From assembly GCA_017654735.1 (NCBI GenBank), contig JADPYG010000090.1, positions 310,001 to 374,000 of the forward strand: 64,000 bases of DNA, read 5' to 3'. Position numbers and translations under genes: made by a program. This stretch comes from Vishniacozyma victoriae (lineage: Eukaryota > Basidiomycota > Tremellomycetes > Tremellales > Bulleribasidiaceae). Every line of letters begins with the position of its first letter. Position 1 is the stretch's first letter. The notes below the pieces were generated by a model. It was not told where the DNA came from, did not search any database, and saw nothing but the letters and a program-made list of their open reading frames with translations. Of the stretch, positions 1 through 11,519 are shown in pieces.

Positions 1-328
1 CGTGGTCTGCCTCTTTGTCTTTCTCTTCGACGAGCTCGGACAGGATGGAAAGTCGGCATAAGTGTATTCTTTCTCTATGCCGTGTAGGTAGAGTAAACAG
101 GCATTCAAGACGACCCCATGTAAATCCCAGACAGCAGCTTCCAAACGCAACCCCTAGGCAAAGGGGAGCATCTCCTATAGAGACCGAGTGAAGCAATTCG
201 AAGACATATTCACAGGAGAACACCCATTGTAAGAGATGCATCTCATGAGCACAAAGGGCTCGGAACACCCGTACAGGTAATGTCTATGTGCAGCAAATAC
301 CTCATGTCTGACTCCCGACCTGATCATT
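1..328. other. No gene recognised at the left edge
   Basis: This stretch lies downstream of the stop codon of the triple zinc-cluster gene. I see no start codon, splice signals or conserved protein on either strand that would support a gene. It may hold the 3' untranslated region of that gene, or a further 3' exon if my chosen stop is wrong. Confidence 0.4.
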
Positions 329-1232
329 TCAAACCCAATCATAGTGAAAGGGGTGTACCGTGTTCCCGTCATCCCTGCGATGATGAATAGCATCACCCCT
401 CTCCCTGATTTCCCACACGGGTGCCTCGATCCGGTCATGGTCAAGCCTCTCCAGCTGTGGTGTGATGGGCGGTAATTGGAACTCAAGGACTTCAGTTGCT
501 GGCGGTTGGGGTCTGCTTGTCTCACTCCCTTCCACCTCCTTGGTCGGTTCGGGTCGACTTTCAGACCCAGCGGGACTGGTCGGGCGTAATCGAACTTCCT
601 CCTCTGTTTCCGACATACCACCAGCGTCTTCATTGTGTACGCTCCCGGATCCGTAGGCCGATTGGAAGCTGCATTTCGTTCGCGAAGCAGAACACTTGGT
701 ACACGCAGGCTCCGACGTCTTGGATATTTCGCACTTCGCTTTCTTGGTTTTACAAGACCCACAAGCTGTCGTTGGGGGCCTGTAAGGTATCCTGTCTCGT
801 TCGCTCCCACTTTCGTAGTCTGGATGATAGCTGCAGCTCGTCGGCAAAGCAGAACACTTGGTACAAGCAGGCTCCGACTCCTTCGTTATTTTGCACTTGA
901 TTTTCCTGTCGTGACAAGACCTACAAGCTGTTGCTTGGGGCCTGTAGGGGATCTTCTCTCGGGGGTATTCACATTGGTGGTCGTATTTGGTACAACTACT
1001 ACACCGAGGCGTCTTTTTGTTGCACTTGAACTTGCTCTTTTTGCATGATCCACAGGCCCATCTCTCTAACCCGGTATCAGAAGAAATTGAGCGGTCTTCG
1101 TTGACACTTGAGCCCGGTTCACTGACTCGCTTGTCCCTGGTTGAACGGGGTCCCCTTCGTGTGGACTATTGCTCAGTACGTATTCTTCGCAACACGTGAG
1201 TCTAAACTGACTCGTGATCCAGGTTGCGGCAT
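329..1232 (-). CDS. Putative transcription factor with three tandem Zn2Cys6 clusters
   Basis: Predicted nuclear regulator of about 285 residues. The model starts at an ATG at 1232, removes a 46-nt intron (1211-1166) and is then open to 329. It contains three complete fungal binuclear zinc clusters in a row. Cysteines fall at 45, 48, 55, 62, 65, 72; then 88, 91, 98, 108, 111, 118; then 142, 145, 152, 162, 165, 172. Each fits C-x2-C-x6-C-x(6 or 9)-C-x2-C-x6-C. Clusters 2 and 3 are preceded by the same linker, IPYRPxxTAC, so they look like an internal duplication. The tail is rich in Pro, Glu and Ser and has no fungal-specific transcription factor middle domain. Known family members normally carry one cluster per chain and bind CGG-type half-sites; function here is inferred. 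The first exon and the C-terminus are the least certain parts. Confidence 0.75.
689..950 (-). repeat. DNA repeat encoding zinc clusters 2 and 3
   Basis: Two nearly identical stretches of about 100 nt begin at 689 and 851, a period of 162 nt, which equals 54 codons and matches the spacing between clusters 2 and 3. The similarity is visible in the DNA and not only in the protein, which suggests a fairly recent in-frame duplication or ongoing gene conversion. Confidence 0.75.
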
Positions 1233-1500
1233 TTGTGTAAAGTGTTATGTGGCTGAGTATCTGGTCAGGCAAAGAGGCGGTGAATGAGCTTGTGAAATGA
1301 TAGGAGAGAGAGGTATGTAAGAGTGCCAGGATTCTTATAGCTGTGCAGAGCGGAACGTGAAAGAAGGACCAGGAAAAAGGGATTTGAAAGGACTTCCAAG
1401 GGATCCACTCGAAAGGAATTCACGAGATGACACTCCGACTTTTATGATCATCCTTTCATCTCGAGGTCTTCATATCTATTAATACAATACAGTACAAGAC

Positions 1501-3768
1501 CTAAGCAATAGGATCAATCGTGATATTTACAAAAATCGTAGCGAAAACGTATTTCGAGAACAAAGCATCATAAAGCGGTAAATACCTGAATCCCCTCGGC
1601 GCCACCCCAAACGTCCTAACCCACTGAGCAAGCATGCTCTGCTTCGATTTCGGATGTTTAATCTCTATATGCAAGAATGTCAAATCCAACATTGAAGGTA
1701 AACATTCCAATTCGTACGTGAAAGTTTCATTCCATGTTGGACTGAGCGTACATCCTTCGATCGATTTTGTAGTTCGTGTCTTTTCGCCTAATGTAACCTC
1801 TACCCTTAAATCGGACGAGAGAGGGAGTCGCTGGGCGGAGATGATTGAGACTGAGATAGAGTACTTTTGGCGTAATTCTCGCGTCACAGTCTTGTGTCGC
1901 AAAGCGAGTGGCTTGAGGACGTAGCCGTTCGTATCGACAAACATTGCGTGATTGAGAATAGCTCCTTCGTCGACAGTCTGCCAATTGACCGCTACTAATT
2001 GACATCCAGCCGACCAGAAGGCAACCGGATCGTAATTTGTCGACTGGAGCCTCAAACCTTTTGGGTAAACCCGTGAGATGTGGTTGAAGTTATGTTTGAT
2101 CCAATCCTGTTTATTCTCTTTAATCAATTTCGCCCCAGTCTTCTCCGAAACTGAGAACTGATGCCTCGGTTCGTACGTTATCAATTTCGAGAATCCAGAG
2201 TACTTGACGCCGTGAGTGTAGACGAGTAAGTCGGAGAGGTCTTTGCTGAATGTAGGAGTCTTTGTTTTGGGGGATCGTTGAGCATTATCGCTCGATTTGG
2301 AAGAGTTGTTGCTTCCTATACTGAGTCGGCGGGCTAGGCGGGCCATCCCAGAATCGGATTCTGAAGTGGTCGAATCAGTCGTGTTGAGGTCGAATGAGAA
2401 TGAAGAGTCGCGAGGGGACAGGGTAGGGGCGGAAGCAGGCTTGATTTTGAATTCTGGCGGTTTGGTCTTGTAATTAGCATATGTAAACGTACAAATCGGT
2501 ATAATTTACCTTGAACAAGATCCGGTACTTCAATTCCTCAGGACTAGGTAGACTGACCCTATCGTCCAGCTTCTCAGTGACCAATGCCGAACCAAATTCT
2601 TCTCGAAGGATAGCAGCTAGCATAACTTGCTGTTCGAGGTTACACCTTGTCTCGGCAGAAATGATGACGGGATAAGGTGAACTGATGAATGCGTATTTCT
2701 TGATGGCTTTGCAGATTGATCGAACGGAGACTGAGGAGGTGAGGGTCACTCGGTGGTATGCTACCGGTTCAACATCTCCGTCATGTACGTCGACTGATCG
2801 TCAGCCTCGGACCTCCCAGTGCTGAGCGTCTGACTACTTACTCTCTACACACCGGCAGTCGGCGAGCAAGACTCGGATGTACCCCTCGACTGTACTCTCC
2901 CCACGCCATTGTTCGCCTACTAGGTATGTGTTGTGCGAGCTGGAGATATAATACTCGGTTAAAGATCGAGTCATATCGGGCGCCTCAGTCCTAGAGTTGT
3001 CGGCAGAAGAGAGGAACGTGGTAAGAGAGTCCAGTGTCCAGATACCATTCTGGGCGTATTTCTCGAATATCCCTTCCGGATGTATACCCTGCGTCCTGGC
3101 TAGGAAGCCGTCGATACTTGTCTGATCTAGTGGGCCTTCGGATAACATATCGCTGTATAGCATCTCGAGGTCGGGGCGAGTTTGCAAGTCTTGCACTAGT
3201 GCTCTGAATTTATCGAGATTCAAAGGGCCCTTTCCCATCAGCACCCGGTAAAAGCAGTATGGAAGAGACTCACCTCTATCAAATCCTTCTCTTGAGGCAC
3301 AGCAAGTCCGATCGACCGACACAGCCCCACCGCCACACTCCAATCTATATTCTTTGCTCCAGCAGGCCAAAGCTGCCTGATCCAAGCAGTATCCGGGTCC
3401 GAGGGTGTCGCATGCCCGACCATCCTATCTGAAGTTTCGGAAACAAGCTTACTGAGAGTATCGACCCACAGATTATAGACGTCATCGGTAAGAGCTATCA
3501 TATGAAGTACCTTCCATTGTGACGACCGGACGTGGACGACAGTAATCCACCGAGAGGCATTGACGTTATCGGTTGGTGGTTGCCCTAGACGTAGTTCTCG
3601 GATTTGATTGATTGGGATCTTTGATTCACTGGATCCGGCCCATGTGATACATCCTTCGTTGATTCGCATTACTACTTGTTTGATCTTCTTCGAGGAGATC
3701 TTCTGCATGGGCGTCCCTGCCCGGAGAGCCGGGGGGATGCCGTCTGGTTGTTTCGAGTCGCTGCTCAT
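1501..3768 (-). CDS. PLC1: Phosphoinositide-specific phospholipase C
   Basis: Hydrolyses PI(4,5)P2 to IP3 and diacylglycerol at the plasma membrane. Four exons (introns 3273-3230, 2841-2794 and 2509-2467) join in frame to a 710-residue protein. Residues 20-130 look like a PH domain and the next 120 like the EF-hand-type region. The X domain has its first catalytic His in SSSHNTY (about 264), the Glu/Asp pair in CVEIDVHDG (294/296), the second His at 308 and Glu 342; the spacing matches PLC-delta1. The Y domain contains HISRVYPKG and FWSAGCQLVAVNWQT, and a C2 domain follows from about 590. A Ser/Thr-rich linker separates X and Y, as usual. All catalytic positions I could check are kept, so the enzyme should be active. 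Confidence 0.95.
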
Positions 3769-4053
3769 TGTCGATAAAAGTGGATGAACAGCCTATTGGA
3801 GGAGGATAGTGAGGAATGACACGAGATCTCAACGCTCTATATTGTCGACGCCAAGCATGCTCTGATGTCGTGGTGAAGTCGACCAAGAGATGACAAGATA
3901 GTGACAGCAGTGTACAATACACACCCTTCACCGCAATTCAAGGTTATCGCATTCTTCCGACGGAACATTTAGAAGTCCGGATATTCAATAGAACATGGGA
4001 TATATATGCACAGGCTACATAGTAATAGCACTACAACTCTCTACAGGAAGGCA

Positions 4054-6075
4054 TTACAACATCCTCAAACGCATATCATCCCCACCCTCATCCTCATCAG
4101 GAATACCCATAGCACGCTGAGCTTCCCTTTCTTCATCCCAATCCACACCCTCTCCGCGAGCCATGACACGTTCGTAATATCTCTTGGCAACTGCATTCAA
4201 TCCTTCTGGGTACACATTCTCCCTGTCCCCATCTTCTTCACCCTGAGCAGTAGCAGCAGCAGCGGTCGCTTCTCCTACTGCGGCTCTTATTGCCCTCTCC
4301 CTTCTTCTGATAGCCCTTGCTCGGATGTTCTCCCATTCGGGGATGAGGGTTATGAACCATAAACAGAACGGAAGGAGTAGCTGAGTCAGGATCCAGGGTG
4401 GTTGTCGTCGTGTTGGCGTAGAGGTCGTTGTTCCTCTCATGTCGGTCGTTGGATGTCCAAGTTGAGCAGCATCGGTACGCAAGTGAAGAAGTGGTATAAA
4501 AGCGGTTGTAGAAGCGAGTGTAGGCGGCCGAGCAGGTCGAGCAGGAGCTCTACCATTGACTCCAGCAGGAGGCTGACCATTCGCTTGTGGTGCACCACCT
4601 CCCTGGGGCATTTCAGCCTCTGCAGCTGGTCTCGGCCTCACTACCCTAGGCCTCTCCCTATTCCAAGCATTGAATCCATCTGCAATCCACCAACCGCCTG
4701 CAGCTCCGGCCAATACCCAGAATCGTACATCTCCCCACGGCATTCCTCTGGTCAACATCCATAGCATACCAGCTATCTTGATGGCAGAGTAACCCATATG
4801 CGCAAGGACAGACATGGGGATTGAAGGTATACGAATACTGAGCAGGACTCGGACTTGTGGACGAGGAGGGCGAGCTGGTACAGTCCGGGTTGGTAGTGGA
4901 GCATCGGGCGTGGGGGTGGTGCGTGATTCGTGCTCGACTACTGATGCGAACAGGGGTAAGAGGGTGGTGAGCCGGAGGTAGAGAATAAGGTGGGCGAGGT
5001 GTGTCGTAGACATTTGGGTCAAGGGCGGTAGATGTAAAGTATAGAACACCTCGCTGGGACTGATCAGTACAGAAAATACGATGACTCGCGAGATGAAGAC
5101 TCACTCAAGTTCCACAGAGACTTGCTCGCCATCCAACCCGTCCTCCCATGAACGGCCCACCGCAGACGACCAAAGGCCTCGCAGTTCAGTCTCCATCGCC
5201 ACCCTCTCACCCTTCACAGTGACGGTGTCGGCAAAAGCGCCCTCCCAGCTCTCCCATCCTTCCTCCCTATCAACCCTAGCTTGAGCTACTCCTTTAACTA
5301 CACTCATCACCGCCTCCCTTGCCACAGTCTGTTCGATCACAGGTGGTGGAAACGTATCGTACCACGCTAAAGGAGGTGTGTCGAGTAGACGACAAAGATG
5401 ATGTCGAGCCATGAAATATAAGTAGTGTAAGGAGTCTTGTAGAGCCGTCGTTGCTCGGTCTCTTGGTGGCACTAGAATCGATGGCACTGCTTCCGGAACC
5501 GAGGCTTGCTCGGGCAGATGGATGCGCGTGATGGGCGGTGCTGTCCTGGAAGATGAAGCTGAAGCCGACTCATGACGCCGTGCGACCATATGGAAGATAT
5601 GTAACGTGTCACTCGTCTTATCATCAGTGCCCGGCCACGCTTCGGTCAAGAAGCTTACATCCTTGACGACCTGCCCGAGCTCTTCTTCATCCCTCACTAT
5701 TCTCCCTCTCCAGACTAACCTCATGCCATCCCTGATCCACCCTTCATCACCCCATTGCCCAGCTGCCATTCCATCTTGAAGCTCGAAAGCCCTCATCCCC
5801 CGATCGACAACCAGCTCCTTTCTCCTCCCACCTTCGCTCGATTCACCTAAATCCGAAAAGGGTGTTTGGATCTGTATACGCATACTATTCGAATCTATCC
5901 CTCCTGGGGATAGTGGACGATTTGGAGTATTGGTATGACGTTGTCTCATGCCTAGAGTCGTGTGATCATTATTGTCGTCCGTGGTCGGTTGATGATGTCG
6001 CAAGTGGGGGACTGTTGGTGATTGAGGTACGTCGTTTGGGTTTTCGATACCGTTCGTTCCATTCTCTGGATACAT
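4054..6075 (-). CDS. HERP/Usa1-like ubiquitin-like-domain membrane protein
   Basis: Probably an ER membrane adaptor of ER-associated degradation. Two exons joined across a 45-nt intron (5104-5060) give 658 residues. After a low-complexity N-terminus, residues 65-170 resemble a ubiquitin-like domain with the LVWRGRIVRDEEEL and LHIFHMVAR segments seen in HERP-type proteins. The C-terminal half has hydrophobic segments around WGDVRFWVLAGAAGGWWIADGF and ILTQLLLPFCLWFITLIPEWE, followed by a basic, then acidic tail. In the family (animal HERP, yeast Usa1) the membrane part binds the Hrd1 ubiquitin ligase. A fungal Dsc-complex protein with a ubiquitin-like domain is the main alternative. The role is inferred from architecture. 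Confidence 0.65.
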
Positions 6076-6294
6076 TGTTGAATTATTGTAGTCTATAGTC
6101 TAGGGTACATTCGAATAGTCTGCATGCATGCAACATGCAATATAGATGAAACAAAGTGGGTACATTCCACGTATTAATGGGATCGTCATAGAATAGCCTG
6201 TTAAGTGGGGGTATTGAATATATTCATCCCAGATCTAATCTACGTAAACAACCTCGACGTGACTGATTTTACTTTGATCATACTATCATACATC

Positions 6295-8339
6295 ATGCCG
6301 CTATCACCAACAGGTAGCACATCAAGCATGAGCTCAACATCGACTTTGTAATTCTGGCGTATTCATGCGGAAAGATTTGAGCTAACACACCCAGGTCGGA
6401 GAATCCATCCACCTTGTCCGCCATCAATGCCCAGCTACTCTCGCACGGATGGACGAAACGCCCATTGAACCTCTCTGCGCTAGACGAGAAGCACCACACC
6501 GAAGTAGTCACTGTCTTATTTGAGCTTTTAGGGTCCAGTCTGGTCCGTCACCATCTCCGACCGATTTCCAAGACTGATGTACAGGCGAATCTGGAAAATC
6601 TTGACTCCCTCTCCGCCCGACACCGCACTCTCAATTACGAGCACGAACTATTACAGAAGAACTACCTTGGATCCAAGACAAATAATGTCAAGCTTCAAGC
6701 CGAGGTAGCTGGTTGGAAAGCGAAATGTGCGGATCTCGAGAAACGTCTAGGGCAGGAAGAAGTGAAAGTGAAGGAACTAAGGGAAGAAGTGTCTCGAGGC
6801 CGGAAAGCTATTGATGGTGTCAGGGTCGCTGCTTCTGTAAGCTACCCAGTCCGAATATCTATGGTCAAGCTGATGATGTAGCATGAAGGGAAGAAAGCTC
6901 AGACTAGGCTTGATAAGGCTCAAGCTCAATTGATGAAATTGGGTAATGATGCTTCCCTTGCGGCTCGTCCGCAGGGATTGGTCATTCTCAATCCTATACA
7001 CCCAGGCAAGGGTGTACCGACCTCAGTAAGTTCATGCAGTCCGACAACAGGCCCCAACTGACATGATGTAGGCCAGTCAAGCACCCCTTCTCGAGCAGAC
7101 TATCCGAGATCTGGTTGAAATTAGGCAAAGTCTACAGCAAGAGACGGAGGCGTTCAGGCATGTCCTCATATCTACAGGCAGTAGTCTACGCGAACTGCTA
7201 GCCGAGTGTAACGGCGAAGATGTGAGTAGCTGACTGTCACTTTGACTCCAAAGCTAATATACAGGCACCTCCTCGATTCCACCATTCTCAGTTCTTCTGC
7301 GCTATCCCCAGCACCTCAAGATCCACATCTCAGACGTTTATCCACCGGACCGCCTCATCGACATCTCATCCAACTCTCGCCGATACACATCTCAAATCAT
7401 TGATATTAGAGCTGAGAACCAAAATGAATGCCCCACCCGTCCATCGCCAGGAGGAAGTATCGGAGGGATTGAGCGAAGAAGAGATGGAAGAGAAGAAACG
7501 AGTTGAAAGAGAGGCTGAGCGGATCCTGAGTCATCTAGGAGAACGAGTCAAGGATCTGGAACTGGAAGTCAGCTGTGCTCAGGCTAGAGAGGATGAAGCG
7601 AAGAAGCTAGTGGAGGAATACGCGAGAGTACACGCTGAAACAAGGTACGAAATACCTCTTCCCCGGGTACCAAGCTGATGACGCAGAGCTGCACAAGTGA
7701 TTGGTGAAGATGGGGATCTTGAGAAACAGAGGAACGATCTTGATGCAGAGCGAAGAGCATTCTCAGAAGCGACTCAGCGATTGGGCGAAGAACGTCGTCG
7801 ACTCGAAGTGTGTATTCTCTGAACGTTGTGAGCTTGACTAACATCAGGGCGAACGAAGAGCATTACTAGAAGAGAAGAAGAGATGGGACGGAGGTGTCCT
7901 AAACGAGACGATATCGCCCATAGTCAAGCCAAAATCGAAAGAGGTACCACCAGCCGCCTCATCTTCCAGCTCATCAAGTACCGCACCAGTTGCACCACCA
8001 TCACCCTGGAAATCGCATCAACCTCAATCTCCATCCCCTCTATCTCCATCGCCACATAAACGTTCACCACGTCCCCATTTAGCTGGCAAACGTGGGAAAG
8101 CACCCAAAACCCCTCTAGCGCGCTTAGTACTTGAAAAAGCAGTGCGTCAACGTGAGAAGGAATCAGCAGTCTCGAGCGGGAATGTTTTTGGAGAGAGTAG
8201 TAAGGCGAATGTTGTTCCTGAGAAAGGTAGTGAGGAGAGGAAGAAGGTTGATTTGAAAGCTTCTACCCGGATTGGATCATCCGTTGGGCCAGGGGCTAGG
8301 AGAGAGTCAGAAATCAAAGCTGGGAAGGCTTGGCGGTGA
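6295..8339 (+). CDS. ADIP/SSX2IP-family coiled-coil protein
   Basis: Multi-exon gene. The first exon (ATG at 6295) ends in TT before a GTAATT donor and joins at 6394 to give an open frame reading LSENPSTLSAINAQLLSHGW. The N-terminal globular part (SHGWTKRPLNLS, then VVTVLFELL) matches the start of the afadin/alpha-actinin-binding (ADIP) family, known as Msd1/SSX2IP and linked to anchoring microtubules at spindle poles or centrosomes. Long coiled coils rich in Glu, Lys and Arg follow (about 6580-6830 and 7400-7870). The last exon encodes a Pro/Ser-rich basic tail with SPSPLSPSPHKRSPRP, a possible phosphorylation cluster. I count about six further short introns, for example near 6838, 7027, 7220, 7646 and 7810. 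Function is inferred from the family. Confidence 0.65.
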
Positions 8340-8565
8340 TTTAGAGGATGTATGTTGTACATGATCTTTTGATATAGAGTATTTATATTTGCCATGCAAG
8401 CTATTCTCATGCAGTTTCAAGTTCACCAACCTACCTTCGCCTCTAACCTCTGTGTCAGTACTCGAAGTCTCTGGCCTTTTGCCTATCATTTTCACTGCCT
8501 CATTTGACACGACGACGATTTCAGTGAAATCTGTACAATGCAATGCATACCAAGACAACGGAGAC

Positions 8566-11273
8566 CTAGGAACACCACAACCTAACCTCCCCATCAGCTC
8601 CACTGGACACCAACCAAGGTTTCTCAGAATGCCACCTCATATCAAGTACACCCAAACCATCTTGAACTCGATGACCCCGTAAAATCTTGAGAGGAACAAT
8701 CAAGGGGTTCTGGTTAAGATCTGTGTAGACTGTTGCGTGGAAAATGTGGATGGTACCGTCATCTGAGGATGAAGCGAATAAGGGTAAGGTAGGGTGGTAG
8801 GATACGGATCGAAGAGCTCGAGAGTGGTATCTAGGACATCAGTATCGCCCCGCTCACTTCGAATGTTGACATACCTTAAAGTTCTGAAAGGTTTATTCGA
8901 AAGATCCAAATCGAACCAACATAATTTCTTATCATAACTTCCAATAATAAGGTGATCTCCACCAGGATGAACATCCAACGCCGAAATCCACTTGACACCA
9001 CTCTGTAAACTCTTGACTAGCTTTTGAGCAGCCAAATCGTAGATCCGAACATAACGTTGGGTAGCAGCGAAGAAATGGGGTTTCTGGGGGTGGAAAGCTA
9101 CTCTTTGAACTTGTCCTTGGGTTTTACGGAATGGAGATTGGGTTGCGTGTTTGGATATTTGGTGGATGAGGACTGATTTTGCGGCAGCTGTATCTGTTAG
9201 CGGAAATTGGGAGATGGGAATAGAGATATGCACTTACCTTCTGTTGAGACTGTTGCAAAGTAATCTCCTTTTCTGTGGAAAGAGATTTGTTTGGGTGTAC
9301 CTGGGATCTCGACGAATACGAGGATACCCCTCTCTCTCTCCTTTTCAGATGGCCTGACCCATTTGATAGCTTCTACTCCCCTATCCTTTGCACCACCATC
9401 CTTGCTAGCGGCACTAGTAGCGAAAGCAGCATTAACATGTCCGATAGTAGTGGCGGCGACATTTGGAGCGACTAGAGGGATAGGCGATAAGATAGCAATC
9501 TTGCCAGTGACCACTGCGACAAGTAATGCCTCGTCTTTGTTGGGTGACCACTCGACGAAATGGACTGGACCAGATTTCAAATCCCATCTCCAGACTTCTC
9601 TTCCATTTCCTAAATCCCATACCCTGACTGAACCATCTTCAGAACCAGATGCTACCCATTCACCACTTGGGCTTACGGATACACCTCGTACCCTCGTATC
9701 TCCAGGATGTCGGTATTGGACAGTAGAAGCGACGGGGAAAGGACGTAATTCTTTAGGAGCAGGTAACTTGGGTACTAGACTCTCGGGGTCGATATTTAGT
9801 TTAACCTTTTTAGTTCGTGGGGCGAGGTAGAGATCAAGACAACGTTCGAATTTCTCTTGAACCAAATCTTTGTATCCTGGTACTTTTCGCAGAGCATCGT
9901 ATTTGGCAGGAAGGAATTCCTGTTTACGATCCTCTTTATCGGTTGCTTCCCATTCAGCACGTTCTTCTTCTGTTGGAACATATTCCTCGGGAGGGTTATA
10001 TGATTCGGCAGTTCGTGGAGGGGGTAGTTGGGGGGCGGGCATGTACATTGCGTGAGTTGTTGTTGTTGGTTGATCTGCATCTGACCAGATGGCGTAAACG
10101 GCGGGTTTGGTTGCAGAAGGTTTGTTAGGTTGAATCCGACCCTCTCGGATCGCCTTGACAATCTTCATGATCTACTCATTAGCCTCGTTCACGTTATCGT
10201 CCTCCACAACGATGACTCACCTTCATGTGCTCCCATTTGGAAGGAACAAATCGCCTCTTTGGCTCAGGAGCAGCACTAAGCGGTACCTGCCTCTCCATTC
10301 CTTTACCAGTAAACCATTCAATAGTAGGTTCATAAGGATCATAATCCGCATCAGGGTTCTCTGCTCTCTCCAATCTCCTAATGATATCGAGCTCCTTGTC
10401 GGATAACTGGACTTGTTGTTGTAGGAGTTTATCTTCGACGGAAGTCCATGCTGCAGGGTCTTCGACGTTGGCGAGGAATTTATCCAGTTCGTCACCTTTG
10501 GCAGGTCTGAAGATTTTACGTCCGTTTACATCGTATCCGATATGAGGTAGGTCATCGTACCATTCCATTGGAACGTTTCCGATGGTATTGGGATTCTACC
10601 TGTCAGTCCTTGTCTAACGATATAAGAATCGTTGACTTACATCCTCTGTACTACTCTCCGACCCGTAACCAGCTTCAACATCCTCATACTCCCTTTTATA
10701 ACCTCCATCAACAAGTTTACTTCTAACAAGCTTCCCATGTCCCTGCTTGGCATTTGATATACGTCCGTCCGTTCCAACCTCATCATCAGGCTTGATGGTG
10801 TTCTTCGCAATCATTTTCGAAAGTTGTTCATCGGTAGTCAAATCCTTGAATGACGAAGAACGCGATGGTGGTGCCGAGGTTGAGGAGGAAGGAGCATCGG
10901 AATCATTCTCCATATCTTCAATATCGGAAGTATTGTATCCTGATTCAGAACCAGTCTCTTCATCATCCAATAATTCGTCTTCCGAATCTCCCTCCATATC
11001 GTCGTCGGCCAGTTCGGATCCACTATCCAATTCCGGGAACTCGTCTTCATCCTCATCCTCTTCTACCTCCTCGTCATCCTCATCATCCGCCTCCAGCTCA
11101 AGCGCTCCGACAGGAGCGAAATCATCATCCTCCTCATCTTCCTCATCTTCAACCTCTTCAACAGCTCGTTTCTTTTGTGATCCATTTACTCGAGATGGTC
11201 CAGCTCCATTTCCATTACTTCCAGAGACCACCCTTGTGGGTTTACCAGCTCTTGATGCTGGTCTAGGTGCCAT
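8566..11273 (-). CDS. ERB1: Ribosome biogenesis WD40 protein Erb1/BOP1
   Basis: Subunit of the PeBoW (Nop7-Erb1-Ytm1) complex, needed for 27S pre-rRNA processing and 60S assembly in the nucleolus. The N-terminus is basic and then strongly acidic (Asp/Glu runs at 10830-11170). The conserved BOP1 N-terminal domain follows (IPLEWYDD-like [14 protein letters not shown], then [15 protein letters not shown]), then a WD40 propeller with [18 protein letters not shown] and [10 protein letters not shown] at the extreme C-terminus. At least four introns are present; two clear joins are [14 protein letters not shown] near 10210-10168 and [11 protein letters not shown] near 8870-8835. The start is the ATG at 11273 ([10 protein letters not shown]), not an upstream in-frame ATG-less extension. 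It shares a 246-bp divergent promoter with the DUF3140 gene. Confidence 0.93.
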
Positions 11274-11435
11274 TGCTGTACTAGTGTATATGTATGTATA
11301 GGTGTTACTAGCTAACCCAAAAAGTTGATTCTGCAAAGTGGAGGTAGTACCAAGTTACACCAAAAATGCTACGCGCGATAAATTTGATTCCGTCTTCAAG
11401 GTATGCATGGTAGTCACGTGGCTGCAGGTGCATAT

Positions 11436-11461
11436 GGTTGTTGACGTCACCGTCAACAACC
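11436..11461. promoter_or_regulatory. Perfect inverted repeat with CRE-like core
   Basis: Two 11-bp arms, GGTTGTTGACG and CGTCAACAACC, are perfect reverse complements separated by TCAC. The left arm plus spacer contains TGACGTCA (11442-11449), the palindromic ATF/CREB-type site, and a TCACGTG E-box lies about 25 bp to the left. The element sits in the short divergent promoter between ERB1 and the DUF3140 gene, 59 bp before the latter's start codon. A bZIP-bound operator is the simplest reading, but a transcribed hairpin is possible. Confidence 0.5.
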
Positions 11462-11519
11462 TTCATTCACCCCACTTATACCTACCTACTGTACACCCCA
11501 AACAGATAAATTAGGCAAG

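Noticed and set aside
175..810. A 211-codon minus-strand frame overlapping the zinc-cluster gene
   Set aside because: It is the wrong frame of the zinc-cluster coding sequence; it has no family resemblance, and its length is explained by the repeats beneath it.
10747..11301. A 184-codon plus-strand frame opposite ERB1, almost all Ser
   Set aside because: It is the antisense reading of the Asp/Glu-rich region of ERB1; GAN codons on one strand give serine-type runs on the other.
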